Of a DNA stretch of 48,321 bases, positions 1 through 9,997 are shown piece after piece. The stretch is taken from the NCBI GenBank assembly GCA_042408595.1, contig JBHOQX010000009.1, positions 1-48,321 on the forward strand. Reading direction: 5' to 3'. This DNA comes from JBHOQX01 sp042408595 (GTDB lineage Bacteria; Chloroflexota; Chloroflexia; Chloroflexales; Roseiflexaceae). Below the pieces are notes generated by a model. It had not been told where the DNA came from, made no database searches, and worked only from the letters and a program-made list of their open reading frames with translations. Position 1 is the first letter of the stretch. Every line of letters starts with the position of its first letter. Both the position numbers and the translations under genes were made by a program.

Positions 1-1961
<1,961 letters not shown>

Positions 1962-2080
1962 GGATTGCAGATTGCAGATTGGGGCAGTTAAGCCGTGCCC
2001 ATCGCAATCTGCAATTCGCCGAGCGTAGATGGTGCGATTGACCCGTGCCAATCTGTAATCTGCAATCTACAATCTGCCAT
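1962..2080. repeat. Reiterated-word array (GATTGCA words), inverted arms
   Basis: The infB-rbfA gap is built of variants of GATTGCAGATTG. The left arm (about 1964-1983) reads GATTGCA words. The right arm (about 2048-2077) carries the reverse complement form (CAATCTGTAATCTGCAATC), so the two can pair imperfectly. The array runs up to the rbfA start and leaves no Shine-Dalgarno sequence there. It is much richer in A+T than the flanking genes. It belongs to the family of arrays seen in most intergenic gaps of the window. Confidence 0.75.
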
Positions 2081-2081
2081 T

Positions 2082-2453
2082 ATGAGCAAGCGTACACAAC
2101 AGGTCGCGGATGAAATCAAGCGGGTCCTGGGCGAGGTGATCCAGTACGAGATGAAGGATCCGCGCGTCGGCTTCGCGACCGTCACCGATGTCACTGTTAG
2201 CGGCGATCTGCAGCACGCGCAGGTGCGCATCTCGGTGATGGGCGACGACGCGCAGCGCGCTGAGACCATGGCCGCGCTCGAGCGCGCCAAGGGGTTCCTG
2301 CGGCGGCGGGTCGCGCAGGAGCTGAATTACCTGCGCTTCAACCCGGAGCTGCATCTGCATCTCGACACGTCGCTCGATTACAGCCTGCGCATCCAGGAAG
2401 TGCTGCAGAAGATTCACGAAGAGCAGGCCGCGCCGCCGCCGAAGGACGAATGA
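2082..2453 (+). CDS. rbfA: 30S ribosome-binding factor RbfA
   Basis: Small KH-fold factor that binds the free 30S subunit and helps late 16S rRNA maturation and cold adaptation. The 123-residue protein begins MSKRTQQVADEIKRVLGEVI and has the family segment MKDPRVGFATVTDVTVSGDL, then the LRFNPELHLHLDTSLDYSLRI region. Length is normal for the family. An in-frame ATG at 1995 exists but would translate the upstream word array, so 2082 is chosen from homology. No ribosome binding site is visible at 2082; the repeat array occupies that place. It is second in the translation operon. Confidence 0.95.
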   Translation: MSKRTQQVADEIKRVLGEVIQYEMKDPRVGFATVTDVTVSGDLQHAQVRISVMGDDAQRAETMAALERAKGFLRRRVAQELNYLRFNPELHLHLDTSLDYSLRIQEVLQKIHEEQAAPPPKDE

Positions 2454-2544
2454 CACACGCCTGCTGGGCCTTCGGCTGAGACGCTCGCATGCGGGATCGC
2501 GTACGTCCGTCCACAGTTCGCTGCCTACTGTCCATGGCCTGACA

Positions 2545-3426
2545 ATGCGAATCGGCTTGCAGCTTCCAAGCTTCTCCTGGCCCGGCGCCCCCGCGGCCAT
2601 CGGGCCGCGCTTGGCGGAGATCGGGCGCATCGCCGACGACGCCGGCTTCGCCATCATCTGGGTCATGGACCATTTTTTCCAGATCCAGCTCATCGGTGCG
2701 ATCGATGAGCCGATGCTGGAGAGCTACAGCGCCCTCAGCTTTCTGGCCGCGGCCACGCGCCGGGCGCGGCTCGGTGCGCTGGTGACCGGGGTGAGCTACC
2801 GCCACCCCGGGCTGCTGGTCAAAACGGTCACGACGCTCGATGTGCTCTCCGGCGGCCGCGCCTGCCTCGGCATCGGCGCGGGTTGGTATGAACGCGAAGC
2901 ACGTGGCCTCGGCGCGCCCTTTCCGCCGTTGCGCGAGCGCTTCGGGCGGCTGGAGGAGGCGCTGCGGATCGCCCATCGGATGTTCGCCGGAGACCGGTCG
3001 CCCTTTCGTAGCCACTACTACCAGCTGGACGAACCGATCAACAGCCCGCCGCCGCTCAGCCGGCCGCGCCCGCCGATCCTGGTCGGTGGTATGGGCGAGC
3101 AGCGCACCCTGCGGCTTGTCGCGCAGTACGCCGACGCCTGCAACCTGTTCACAATCGGCGGCGCGGCGACCATCCGGCAGAAGCTGGCGGTGCTGCGAGC
3201 CCATTGCGATGAGATCGGGCGGCCATACGAGGCCATCGAGCGCACATCGCTGGGCACCGTGCGCGTCGGGCCGGGCGGTTTGTCGCCGGCGGATCTGATC
3301 GCGCATTGCCGCGAACTAGCCGACGCCGGCATCCAGCACGCGATCTTCAACATGCCGAATGTGCATGAGATCGCCCCGCTGGAGCTGTTCGGGCGCGAGA
3401 TCATCCCGGCCGTCAGCGAGTTCTGA
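2545..3426 (+). CDS. LLM-class oxidoreductase, F420-dependent type
   Basis: Luciferase-like monooxygenase fold (TIM barrel) of the kind that usually uses cofactor F420 or FMN; substrate unknown. The 293-residue protein opens MRIGLQLPSFSWPG, has the typical ALVTGVSYRHPGLLVKTVTT strand-helix and the LSGGRACLGIGAGW segment (phosphate and flavin region), and later RPPILVGGMGEQRTLRLVAQ. It is full length. It sits between rbfA and the DHH phosphoesterase on the same strand, where the usual operon has no such gene, so it looks inserted into the translation operon. The family assignment is firm. F420 rather than FMN use is inferred from family resemblance. Confidence 0.88.
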   Translation: MRIGLQLPSFSWPGAPAAIGPRLAEIGRIADDAGFAIIWVMDHFFQIQLIGAIDEPMLESYSALSFLAAATRRARLGALVTGVSYRHPGLLVKTVTTLDVLSGGRACLGIGAGWYEREARGLGAPFPPLRERFGRLEEALRIAHRMFAGDRSPFRSHYYQLDEPINSPPPLSRPRPPILVGGMGEQRTLRLVAQYADACNLFTIGGAATIRQKLAVLRAHCDEIGRPYEAIERTSLGTVRVGPGGLSPADLIAHCRELADAGIQHAIFNMPNVHEIAPLELFGREIIPAVSEF

Positions 3427-3519
3427 GGCCGCGGCGCGGCACAGTTCATACGCTGGCTTCTATGCACGACCTTGATCGTTCGTCCCTGGTCAAGCCATCA
3501 CGTATCATTTACATTTCGC

Positions 3520-4518
3520 ATGATCTACACCGACCCAACCGCCGCTGCGCCGGCGTTCCGCCAGGCGATCAACGCGGCGCAGCGCATCCTCATCCTTTCA
3601 CATGTTAATCCAGACGGCGACGCGATCGGCTCGATGCTGGCGCTGACGCACGTGCTCCGGGCGCTCGGCAACGAGCCACTGCCGCTGGCGTCCGGCGAGC
3701 TGCCGGCCTACGCACGCTGGCTGCCCGGCGCGGCGGATGTGCCGGTCTACCAGCCCGGCGCTGCGCTTCCCGAGTTCGATCTGCTGTTCCTGGTGGACAC
3801 AGCGACACCCACACGCATCGGGCAGGTCGGCGAGGAGCACGGCGCGGCGCTGGCGGCCCGCCCGCTGGCGATCGTTGACCACCACGTGACCAATGCCGGC
3901 GTGGAGGGCGTCAACCTGATCGACCCCCGGGCCGCCTCGACCTGCCAGCTACTGTATCACCTGTTCCGCGCGATCGACGCCCCGGTCGACGCGGCGACCG
4001 CTACCTGCCTGCTGCTCGGGCACATGACCGATACGCAAAGCTTCCAGGTGAGCTCGACCACGCCGGCCGCCCTGCGCACCGCCGCCGCGCTGCTCGAAGC
4101 CGGCGCGGATCATCGCGCCGTAGTGCAGCACGTCTACTACACCCTGCCGGCCAGCAGCGCGGCGCTGATCGGTCTGGGGCTAAGCGCCATGCGCCACGTG
4201 GATGGGATCGCCTGGACGACCGTCTCGCAGGCGATGATGGCAGCGACCGGCGCGGAGGACGAGGCTGCGGACGAGCTGGTGAAGCAGATGCAGCGGATCG
4301 CCGGAGTCCGCGCGCTGGCGCTCTTCAAGGAGCGGCAAGACGGCACGACCAAGATCAGCCTGCGCTCCGTGCCGCCCTACAACGTCGCCGCGCTGGCACA
4401 GACCTGGGGCGGCGGCGGGCACGCCCAGGCCGCCGGCGCGACCCTGGCCATGTCGCCGGACCAGGCCGAGGCCGAGGTGCTGCCGCGGCTGCGAGAGTTG
4501 GTTGCCGGCGCGCCGTAG
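3520..4518 (+). CDS. nrnA: DHH-family phosphoesterase, NrnA-like oligoribonuclease / pAp phosphatase
   Basis: Predicted cytoplasmic enzyme that degrades short RNA oligomers (nanoRNA) and dephosphorylates pAp. The 332-residue protein has the DHH motifs in order: SHVNPDGDAIGS (about 27-38), LVDTATP with Asp93, IVDHHVTN (118-125) and GHMTDTQSF. The C-terminal DHHA1 domain has GGGGHAQAAGA (297-307). The start at 3520 is chosen because MIYTDP leads directly into the family N-terminus; the ATG at 3472 adds an unrelated tail. The rbfA-DHH-truB order is the standard one. Assignment to NrnA rather than another DHH enzyme rests on length and context. Confidence 0.9.
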   Translation: MIYTDPTAAAPAFRQAINAAQRILILSHVNPDGDAIGSMLALTHVLRALGNEPLPLASGELPAYARWLPGAADVPVYQPGAALPEFDLLFLVDTATPTRIGQVGEEHGAALAARPLAIVDHHVTNAGVEGVNLIDPRAASTCQLLYHLFRAIDAPVDAATATCLLLGHMTDTQSFQVSSTTPAALRTAAALLEAGADHRAVVQHVYYTLPASSAALIGLGLSAMRHVDGIAWTTVSQAMMAATGAEDEAADELVKQMQRIAGVRALALFKERQDGTTKISLRSVPPYNVAALAQTWGGGGHAQAAGATLAMSPDQAEAEVLPRLRELVAGAP

Positions 4519-4560
4519 GAGTGCATCGCAGTGCCCCCGACGGCACGCCAGTGTGACACC

Positions 4561-5499
4561 ATGCACGGTTTCCTGAACATCGACAAACCCGCCGGGATCA
4601 CCTCGCACGATGTGGTGGCGCGGGTGCGCCGGCTCGCCGGGCAACGCCGCGTCGGCCATGCCGGCACGCTCGATCCGCTGGCGACCGGCGTGCTGGTGGT
4701 GGCGCTCGGCGGGGCGACGCGCCTGATCGAGTACGTGCAGAACGAGACGCGCAAGCGCTACCTGGCCGTTGTGCGCCTGGGCGTGACGACGGCGACCGAC
4801 GACGCCGAGGGGGCGCCACTGGCCGAGCGCCCGGTACCGCCGCTCGCTGCCGGCGACATCGAACGGACGCTGGCGGGCTTCCGCGGTGAGATCATGCAAA
4901 CCCCGCCCGCCTACTCGGCGCTGCACCTCCAGGGCCACCGACTGTACGACCTGGCGCGCGCTGGCGTGGCGGTCGATATTCCGCCGCGGCCGGTGATCAT
5001 CGAGCAACTCCATCTGGTAAGATGGGAGCCGCCGCTGCTCACGCTCGATATCGCCTGCGGCAAAGGGACGTACATCCGCTCGCTGGCGCGCGAGATCGGT
5101 GCGGCCCTCGGATGCGGCGGCCACCTGGCTGCGCTGCGCCGCACCGCCGTCGGGACGTTCCGCATCGAGGACGCTGTCGCACTGGACCTGCTGGAAGGGG
5201 CGTCAGGGAAAGCGGAAGGCCGAGGGAGGGGGGATGACTCCCGCTTCACTGCTCCCCTGCTTCGCGCCTTCCTGCCTGCGGTGCTGCAGCCGCCGGAGGC
5301 CGCGGTGGCGGACTGGCCGCGGGCCGACCTGGACGCCGCGGCGGCGCGGCGGGTGCGCAACGGGCTGCCGCTGGCGCTGCCGGGGCTGAGCGGCGACCGC
5401 GCTCGCGCCCACGGACCGGATGGGGCGCTGCTGGCGCTCCTACGCCGCGCCGACGATGCGTGGAAGCCGGAAAAGGTGTTCAGTTTCGGTGATGGATGA
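4561..5499 (+). CDS. truB: tRNA pseudouridine(55) synthase TruB
   Basis: Makes pseudouridine 55 in the T-loop of tRNAs. Motifs: NIDKPAGITSHDVV near the N-terminus, and VGHAGTLDPLATGVL with catalytic Asp38. Later come TPPAYSALHLQGHRLYDLAR and CGKGTYIRSLAREIG. The protein is 312 residues. Residues about 213-235 are a low-complexity Gly/Arg/Ser-rich insert in the C-terminal region. It is encoded by DNA at about 5200-5280 that looks like the window's intergenic word arrays (variants of GAAGCAGGGG on the other strand), so it is probably a tolerated in-frame insertion. The catalytic core is intact. The start at 4561 gives the canonical MHGFLNIDKP; the upstream ATG at 4531 does not. Confidence 0.96.
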   Translation: MHGFLNIDKPAGITSHDVVARVRRLAGQRRVGHAGTLDPLATGVLVVALGGATRLIEYVQNETRKRYLAVVRLGVTTATDDAEGAPLAERPVPPLAAGDIERTLAGFRGEIMQTPPAYSALHLQGHRLYDLARAGVAVDIPPRPVIIEQLHLVRWEPPLLTLDIACGKGTYIRSLAREIGAALGCGGHLAALRRTAVGTFRIEDAVALDLLEGASGKAEGRGRGDDSRFTAPLLRAFLPAVLQPPEAAVADWPRADLDAAAARRVRNGLPLALPGLSGDRARAHGPDGALLALLRRADDAWKPEKVFSFGDG

Positions 5500-5562
5500 T
5501 GCATGACGATGGCGACCTACGCCGACCGTTCATTCATCCTTCACCGTTCAGCATTCATCACG
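5488..5562. repeat. Reiterated-word array (GATGATG words), inverted arms
   Basis: The truB-ribF gap and the last truB codons carry GTGATGGATGATGCATGACG on the left (5488-5512). Its inverted counterpart, with words such as TTCATTCATCC and GCATTCATCAC, is on the right (5526-5560). The two arms can fold back imperfectly. Same architecture as the other arrays; the stop region of truB overlaps it. Confidence 0.65.
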
Positions 5563-5566
5563 TGCT

Positions 5567-6508
5567 ATGGAAGTGGTTCACGGCCTGCCGCCGGCGATCA
5601 ACGAGCGGCCCACCGCGCTGACGATCGGCGTCTTCGACGGGGTCCATCTTGGCCACCAGCACCTGCTCGGCGCGACCGTCGCGCGGGCGCGGGCGCTTGG
5701 CTGGCAGAGCGCGGCCCTTACCTTCGACCCGCACCCCGATACCGTCGTCCATCCGGAGCGCCGCCGCCTGTATCTCACCAGCCTGGACGAGCGTGTCGAG
5801 CTGATCGCGGCGCTCGGCGTGGACCTGTTGGTCGTGCTGCAATTCACCAGAGCGACGATGGAGCAGACGGCGCAGGAATTTATGTACCACGTCTCGCGGG
5901 CGGTCGCGCTGCGTGAGTTGTGGGTCGGGTGGGACTTCGCGCTCGGGCGGAAGCGCGAGGGGAATGTCCAAACGTTGCGCGAGATCGGCGAGCTGTACGG
6001 CTACACGGTCCACCCGGTCGATCCGCTGCTCATCGGCGGCGCACCGGTGAGCTCCTCCCGCATCCGGGCGGCGCTGGCGGCGGGCGATGTCGCCGCGGCC
6101 GCACTGCTGCTGGGCCGCCCCTACCGCCTACGGGCCCCGGTAGTCGAGGGCGACCGGCGCGGGCGGACGATCGGCTTTCCGACGGCGAATCTGGCGGTGA
6201 GCGAGGATCGGGTGCTGCCGGCGGATGGCGTATACGTCTGCCGGGCAGTGGTTGGCGGGCAGCGCTATGGTGCGGTGACGAATGTCGGCGTACGGCCGAC
6301 TTTCGCCGGCGTGCAGCGGCGCGTCGAGGCTTACCTGCTCGACTTCACCGGCGACATCTACGGCGAGACGATCGACCTGAGCTTTCTGGACCGGCTGCGT
6401 GGCGAGCAGAAGTTCGACGGTGTCGCTGCGCTGGTGGCGCAGATCGAGCGCGACACCGTCGCGGCGCGGGCCTGGCTGGCGGCGAACGCTGAACTTCCAG
6501 GGGGGTGA
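5567..6508 (+). CDS. ribF: Bifunctional riboflavin kinase / FAD synthetase
   Basis: Converts riboflavin to FMN and FMN to FAD. The N-terminal nucleotidyltransferase half has GVFDGVHLGHQ (21-31), the FDPHPDTVV loop, the VGWDFALGRKREGN segment and SSSRIRAAL. The C-terminal flavokinase half (from about 185) has GRTIGFPTANLAV, NVGVRPTF and DIYGETIDLSFLDRLRGEQKF. At 313 residues it is full length. It is the last member of the translation operon, as in many bacteria. The start ATG directly follows the word array; no clear Shine-Dalgarno sequence is seen. Confidence 0.96.
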   Translation: MEVVHGLPPAINERPTALTIGVFDGVHLGHQHLLGATVARARALGWQSAALTFDPHPDTVVHPERRRLYLTSLDERVELIAALGVDLLVVLQFTRATMEQTAQEFMYHVSRAVALRELWVGWDFALGRKREGNVQTLREIGELYGYTVHPVDPLLIGGAPVSSSRIRAALAAGDVAAAALLLGRPYRLRAPVVEGDRRGRTIGFPTANLAVSEDRVLPADGVYVCRAVVGGQRYGAVTNVGVRPTFAGVQRRVEAYLLDFTGDIYGETIDLSFLDRLRGEQKFDGVAALVAQIERDTVAARAWLAANAELPGG

Positions 6509-6570
6509 GATTTCCGGCGCGGGTCTCGTTTATGTTGGCAGGATATATATCTCGACGCCGGAGAACCCCT

Positions 6571-6726
6571 ATGAGCCTATCGCCGACTGAACTGACGCTC
6601 GTCGCGGTCCTCGCTGCGGGGCTGATCACCGGAATGCTGACGTTGCTGGCCAGCGCGGTGCTGTATATCCGCTACGGTCTCGCGTCTGCGAAGGCCCTGC
6701 CGAGCCGGTCACGCAATCGATCCTGA
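6571..6726 (+). CDS. Small single-pass membrane protein (hypothetical)
   Basis: A 51-residue protein MSLSPTELTLVAVLAAGLIT... with one hydrophobic helix (about residues 8-36) and a basic C-terminus. GGAG lies 7 bases before the ATG. No family is recognised. It follows ribF by about 60 bases and could be read from the same transcript. Because it is so short, it could be a chance frame; the Shine-Dalgarno sequence and the clean hydrophobic segment favour a real gene. Confidence 0.4.
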   Translation: MSLSPTELTLVAVLAAGLITGMLTLLASAVLYIRYGLASAKALPSRSRNRS

Positions 6727-6828
6727 AGGCTGAGCGCCGGAACGCAGGCCTGCGTGGGATGGTGCCGCGACATGCGCAGCCGCAGCGTGCCCGTGCGCGC
6801 CGGTGCGATCGCCGACGGACTTGCCCTG

Positions 6829-7521
6829 TCAGTCACACGTGACGAAAATCGCTCGGGCCAGCCGTCGGTCGAGTGGGTGCACCGCCTCCCCGACCCGCAC
6901 CGAGACCGGCCCGTCGAACGGGGCACTGGCGGCGACCGTTACTGTCGCCCCGGGCACCAGGCCCAGGTCCGCCAGGTAGCGCAGCCGGTCCGGGTTCTGG
7001 TCCACTACGCGGGCGATCACCCCCCCTTCGCCGACCGCCAGCGCACCCAGCGATCGGTCGTGCGCGCCGTCCGGCACCGTGCCCTCGACGGTCGGGATCG
7101 GGTCGCCGTGCGGATCAACCGTCGGGTGGCCGAGACGCGCGGCGATTCGGGCCTCCAGCTTTTCGGAGATCACGTGCTCCAGCGCTTCGGCTTCGTCGTG
7201 CACCTCATCCCAGCTGTAGCCGAGCGCTTCGACGAGGTACAGCTCGATCAGGCGGTGATGCCGCACCACTTCGAGCGCGATCTTCTCGCCCGCCGGCGTC
7301 AGCTCCACGCCGTGGTAGCGCGTGTATTCGACCAGATGGAGATCGGCCAGGCTCTTGAGCATGCCGGTGACCGAGGCCGGCTTGAAGCCAAGGTGCTCGG
7401 CCAGCAGCGAGGTGCTGACCTGCCCATGCTCCTGCTGGAGCGTGTAGATCGCCTTGAGATAGTCCTCGATGGCCGGGCTGACGCGCGGGCGCGCCGCCTG
7501 GCTCTCCAGTGCTTCCGTCAT
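6829..7521 (-). CDS. mntR: DtxR/MntR-family metal-dependent repressor with FeoA-like C-terminal domain
   Basis: Metal-sensing transcription repressor of 230 residues. The N-terminal winged helix (15-80) contains SVTGMLKSLAD as recognition region. The dimerisation and metal-binding domain (85-130) has RHHRLIE and EVHDEAEALEH. The place taken by Cys in iron-type DtxR is Glu112, followed by Glu115 and His116, and Asp20 is kept. This is the manganese-type (MntR) ligand pattern, although the second N-terminal MntR ligand (Glu11 in B. subtilis) is Lys23 here. Residues 155-230 form an SH3-like FeoA domain, as in long DtxR proteins. AAAGGGG lies 9 bases before the ATG. A palindrome overlaps its promoter, suggesting autoregulation. 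Mn2+ versus Fe2+ is an inference. Confidence 0.9.
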   Translation of the reverse strand: MTEALESQAARPRVSPAIEDYLKAIYTLQQEHGQVSTSLLAEHLGFKPASVTGMLKSLADLHLVEYTRYHGVELTPAGEKIALEVVRHHRLIELYLVEALGYSWDEVHDEAEALEHVISEKLEARIAARLGHPTVDPHGDPIPTVEGTVPDGAHDRSLGALAVGEGGVIARVVDQNPDRLRYLADLGLVPGATVTVAASAPFDGPVSVRVGEAVHPLDRRLARAIFVTCD

Positions 7522-7552
7522 GCGCTCGGCCCCTTTCGTGCCACGCCCCAGA

Positions 7553-7574
7553 TTTTGGCGCGCCTAAACTATAG
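7553..7574 (-). promoter_or_regulatory. Promoter -10 with overlapping DtxR/MntR-type palindrome
   Basis: On the minus strand, -10 TATAGT (7574-7569) is followed at once by TTTAGGCGCGCCAAAA (7568-7553). This 16-base palindrome has one mismatched pair and resembles the TTAGGC...GCCTAA operators of DtxR-family proteins. It lies about 30 bases upstream of the regulator's start. A bound repressor would cover the transcription start. Confidence 0.65.
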
Positions 7575-7587
7575 CACGGGGCAGGTG

Positions 7588-7660
7588 TTGTGACAAGGTG
7601 ACAAGATGACAAGATGACCAGGTGATGGCAGCACGAACAATCACAAGCCCCAGCCTCCAG
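7588..7660. repeat. Composite word repeat (TGACAAGA words plus GGTGATGGC block)
   Basis: Tandem variants of GTGACAAGGTGACAAGATGA are followed by GGTGATGGCAGCACG and ACAAGCCCCAGCC. The same order of blocks recurs at 23882-23960, 33097-33005 (reverse) and 37430-37505. It fills the gap between the glycosyltransferase end and the MntR promoter. Confidence 0.65.
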
Positions 7661-7669
7661 ACTTGTGCC

Positions 7670-8716
7670 TCACGCCCCCAGCTCCTCCCCAAGCAGCTGC
7701 GCGTAGAGGCGGACAAACCCCTGGCCGAGCTGCTCGTAGCCGAAACAACGCACAACCTTCTCGCGTCCAGCCGCGCCGAAGCGCCGGCGCAGCGCGGTGT
7801 CCTCGCCCAACTCGCGCACACGGGCGGCGTAGGCCGCCACGTCGTCGCGCGGGCATAGAAAGCCATTCACGCCGTCGTCCACCACCTCCGGCAGCGCCGA
7901 GCCGTCGGTCGTCACCACCGGGCGACCGCAGGCCAGCGCCTCGGCCGGGGCGATGCCGAAGCCCTCGAGCCGGGACGGGAAGAGCAGCATGTCGCACGAC
8001 TGGTAAGCGGCGACCAAACCATCTCGATCGGGCGCGCCAATCGGAATCATGCGTGGATGCGGCGGCCCTTCGTCCGCACCCTGGAAGCCGCTGGTGTAGA
8101 ACAGTACGTAGTCGTCCGACAGCGCGTCCATGATTCGCGGCAGCAGGTCGAATCCCTTGCGCCGCGTCCGATTGCCGACGAACAGCAGGCGCACACGCGC
8201 CCCGGACGGCGGAAGCGCGTCGCGGCGCTGCATGCCAGGCGGCGGCACGAACACGTCGGTGTCGATCCCGTCGAAGATCAGGTGCGTGTCGTAGCGGCCG
8301 TACGTCTGCTCGACCTGGCGCTGGGTGTAGCGTGAGACGCACACCACCGCGTCGGCGGCGCGGACCGACCAGCCGTCGTAGCGGTGCTCGATCAGGCGGT
8401 AGAACATGCGCTGCTGGAGCGAGGCGTACGGTTGCAACGCCGGATCGGTCGTCAGGTGATGGACGGTGGTGACGAGCGGCTTGCCCGCCCCCCGCAGCGC
8501 GAAGGCGACCCGTGAGCGCCCCTGGACGATATCGAAGCCCTTGGCCCAACCGGGCGGGAGGGCGCGCGGGATGAGCCCCGGCGCGAAGTTGTACAACTCC
8601 GGAAGGCGCAGCAGCTCGGCGCGCGGCGCGCCATAGCGGCGGACGGCCCGCAGAATGTTCTGGATGCCGAAGTCCACGCCGCCGCGACCGGTCGGGGAGA
8701 TGTAGAGTGGACGCAT
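7670..8716 (-). CDS. Glycosyltransferase family 4
   Basis: GT-B retaining glycosyltransferase of 348 residues. The N-terminal acceptor domain has GGVDFGIQN and TVHHLTTDP. The C-terminal nucleotide-sugar domain starts near RLLFVGNRTRRKGFD (176-190). It ends with PSRLEGFGIAPAEALACGRP, containing the E-x7-E pair Glu251/Glu259 that contacts the donor. The DGID motif at 149-152 is also typical. No signal peptide is present, so it acts in the cytoplasm or at the inner membrane face. Donor and acceptor are unknown. Its neighbour at 8833 is a methyltransferase, which would fit glycan or lipid decoration, but a shared pathway is not shown. Confidence 0.92.
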   Translation of the reverse strand: MRPLYISPTGRGGVDFGIQNILRAVRRYGAPRAELLRLPELYNFAPGLIPRALPPGWAKGFDIVQGRSRVAFALRGAGKPLVTTVHHLTTDPALQPYASLQQRMFYRLIEHRYDGWSVRAADAVVCVSRYTQRQVEQTYGRYDTHLIFDGIDTDVFVPPPGMQRRDALPPSGARVRLLFVGNRTRRKGFDLLPRIMDALSDDYVLFYTSGFQGADEGPPHPRMIPIGAPDRDGLVAAYQSCDMLLFPSRLEGFGIAPAEALACGRPVVTTDGSALPEVVDDGVNGFLCPRDDVAAYAARVRELGEDTALRRRFGAAGREKVVRCFGYEQLGQGFVRLYAQLLGEELGA

Positions 8717-8721
8717 GGCGT

Positions 8722-8806
8722 GAGTTCAGGGTTCAGAGTTCTGAGTTAAGGTAACGGCGTGCGGCGCGCACCCCCGTACGGGGGTGCGCCCCCGTATGGG
8801 GGGCGC
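8722..8806. repeat. Word array (GTTCAG words) plus two GC palindromes
   Basis: 8722-8750 holds AGTTCAGGGTTCAGAGTTCT-type words. 8766-8789 is a perfect 24-base palindrome (arms GCGCACCCCCGT) and 8786-8806 a near-perfect second one (arms GCGCCCCC and GGGGGCGC), overlapping by four bases. The pair follows the methyltransferase gene on the minus strand and could terminate it, although no T-run follows. Confidence 0.7.
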
Positions 8807-8832
8807 CCGAACCGGCGCGAAGTCGCCCGCCT

Positions 8833-9981
8833 TCACCCTCGTGGCTTCTCCACCAGAATGAAATAACTTCCCGACCGCAGCCGCCCGAACAGCCACAGGT
8901 CTAGCTCCATCAGCAGCGTGACCGCCTGGAGCGCCCGATAGACCATGCCGCGCCGTGCCAGCAGGCCACGCATCTTGCGCCGCGCCCGCAGCTCCCGGGC
9001 CGTGCCGGTTGTGGCGGAGGGAGGATCGAGGACGGAAGGCGGAGCGTCCCGTTCAGAGTTCAACGTGCTGAGTTCTGAACGTGCAGTCGCTCGAGCCCCA
9101 GCTTCTGAACGCTGAAGGTTGAACCGTGAACGCTGCCTACCCAACGCCGCCTCGCCCAGCTTCATCAGCACATGCTCGACAAAGCTGGTGAACACGCTGT
9201 TCCAGAAGACGACCTTCACCGGGCGCAGGCCGGCCTGTGCCATCGCGTCGAGCACATCCTCGAACGTCGCCAGCGCCTTGACGTGGTCCGATTTGCGGCG
9301 CGCCTCACGCGCGAAGTCGTACACCCCGGCGCGGACGAACTGCCGCCCGAGCCAGCGGCTGGCGTTCACCAGCGGCTGGAGCGACGATGGCTCGCGGGTG
9401 TTCGAGAAGGCCAGGAATCGCCCGCCGGGCCGCAGCACGCGCGCCGTCTCGGCCAGATAGGCGTCGATCACGTCGCGCGGGAAATGCTCCAGCACATCGA
9501 TCGAGAACGCTTTATCGATCGTGTTGTCGGCGAAGGGCAAACGGCGCGAGTCAGCCTTGGTCAAGGCGACGGTGCGCAGCGCCTCGTCGGCGAAGAGCGT
9601 CGCCGGGTCGGAGCCGATCATCAGCGCGACGCGCCCGGCGTTCCAGACGGCGTGCTTGGCGCTGCCGCAGCCGTTGTCGAGCACGATGTCGCCCCGGCGC
9701 AGCCGCAGCAGCCGGCGCATCGCCCGGTCTCGCACGCCGGCGGCCAGCAGCGGCGGGGCGATCTCGCGGTAGTCCAGCTCCTCGGCCAGCTCCTCCTCTT
9801 CGGCGACGTATTTCGAGACATAGCCGAAGGCGACGCCGCGCGGCATCAGGTCGAGGTAGCCGTCGTGGCGCGGGTACTCGGTGCCGCAGGCGGCGCAGCG
9901 CACCCCGGCATCGGCGACGACCAGCAGCCGCGAGCGGCAGGTCGGGCACTGGAGCAGGCGATAGAGCGCGGTCGGGACCAT
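8833..9981 (-). CDS. SAM-dependent methyltransferase with N-terminal Trm112-like zinc ribbon
   Basis: The 382-residue protein has a zinc ribbon with Cys12, Cys15, Cys29 and Cys32 (LLQCPTC, CAACGTEYPRHDGYLDL), like Trm112 or the leader of many small-molecule methyltransferases. A class I methyltransferase fold follows: VLDNGCGSAKHAVWNAG (100-116), the GSD acidic loop, FSIDVLEHFPRD (159-170) and RVLRPGGRFLAFSN (181-194). Residues about 282-329 are a low-complexity insert encoded at 9005-9140 by GTTCAGAGTTC words and their inverted counterparts, the same type of sequence as intergenic arrays nearby. It continues with a hydrophobic C-terminal region. AAGGA precedes the ATG. Substrate unknown; the C-terminus may touch the membrane. 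Confidence 0.88.
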   Translation of the reverse strand: MVPTALYRLLQCPTCRSRLLVVADAGVRCAACGTEYPRHDGYLDLMPRGVAFGYVSKYVAEEEELAEELDYREIAPPLLAAGVRDRAMRRLLRLRRGDIVLDNGCGSAKHAVWNAGRVALMIGSDPATLFADEALRTVALTKADSRRLPFADNTIDKAFSIDVLEHFPRDVIDAYLAETARVLRPGGRFLAFSNTREPSSLQPLVNASRWLGRQFVRAGVYDFAREARRKSDHVKALATFEDVLDAMAQAGLRPVKVVFWNSVFTSFVEHVLMKLGEAALGRQRSRFNLQRSEAGARATARSELSTLNSERDAPPSVLDPPSATTGTARELRARRKMRGLLARRGMVYRALQAVTLLMELDLWLFGRLRSGSYFILVEKPRG

Positions 9982-9997
9982 AGCGGGCGTGTCCTTG

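Noticed and set aside
1962..2080. Possible CRISPR-like repeat array
   Set aside because: Words are 7-10 bases, degenerate, without equal spacers, and partly inverted. No cas genes are present.
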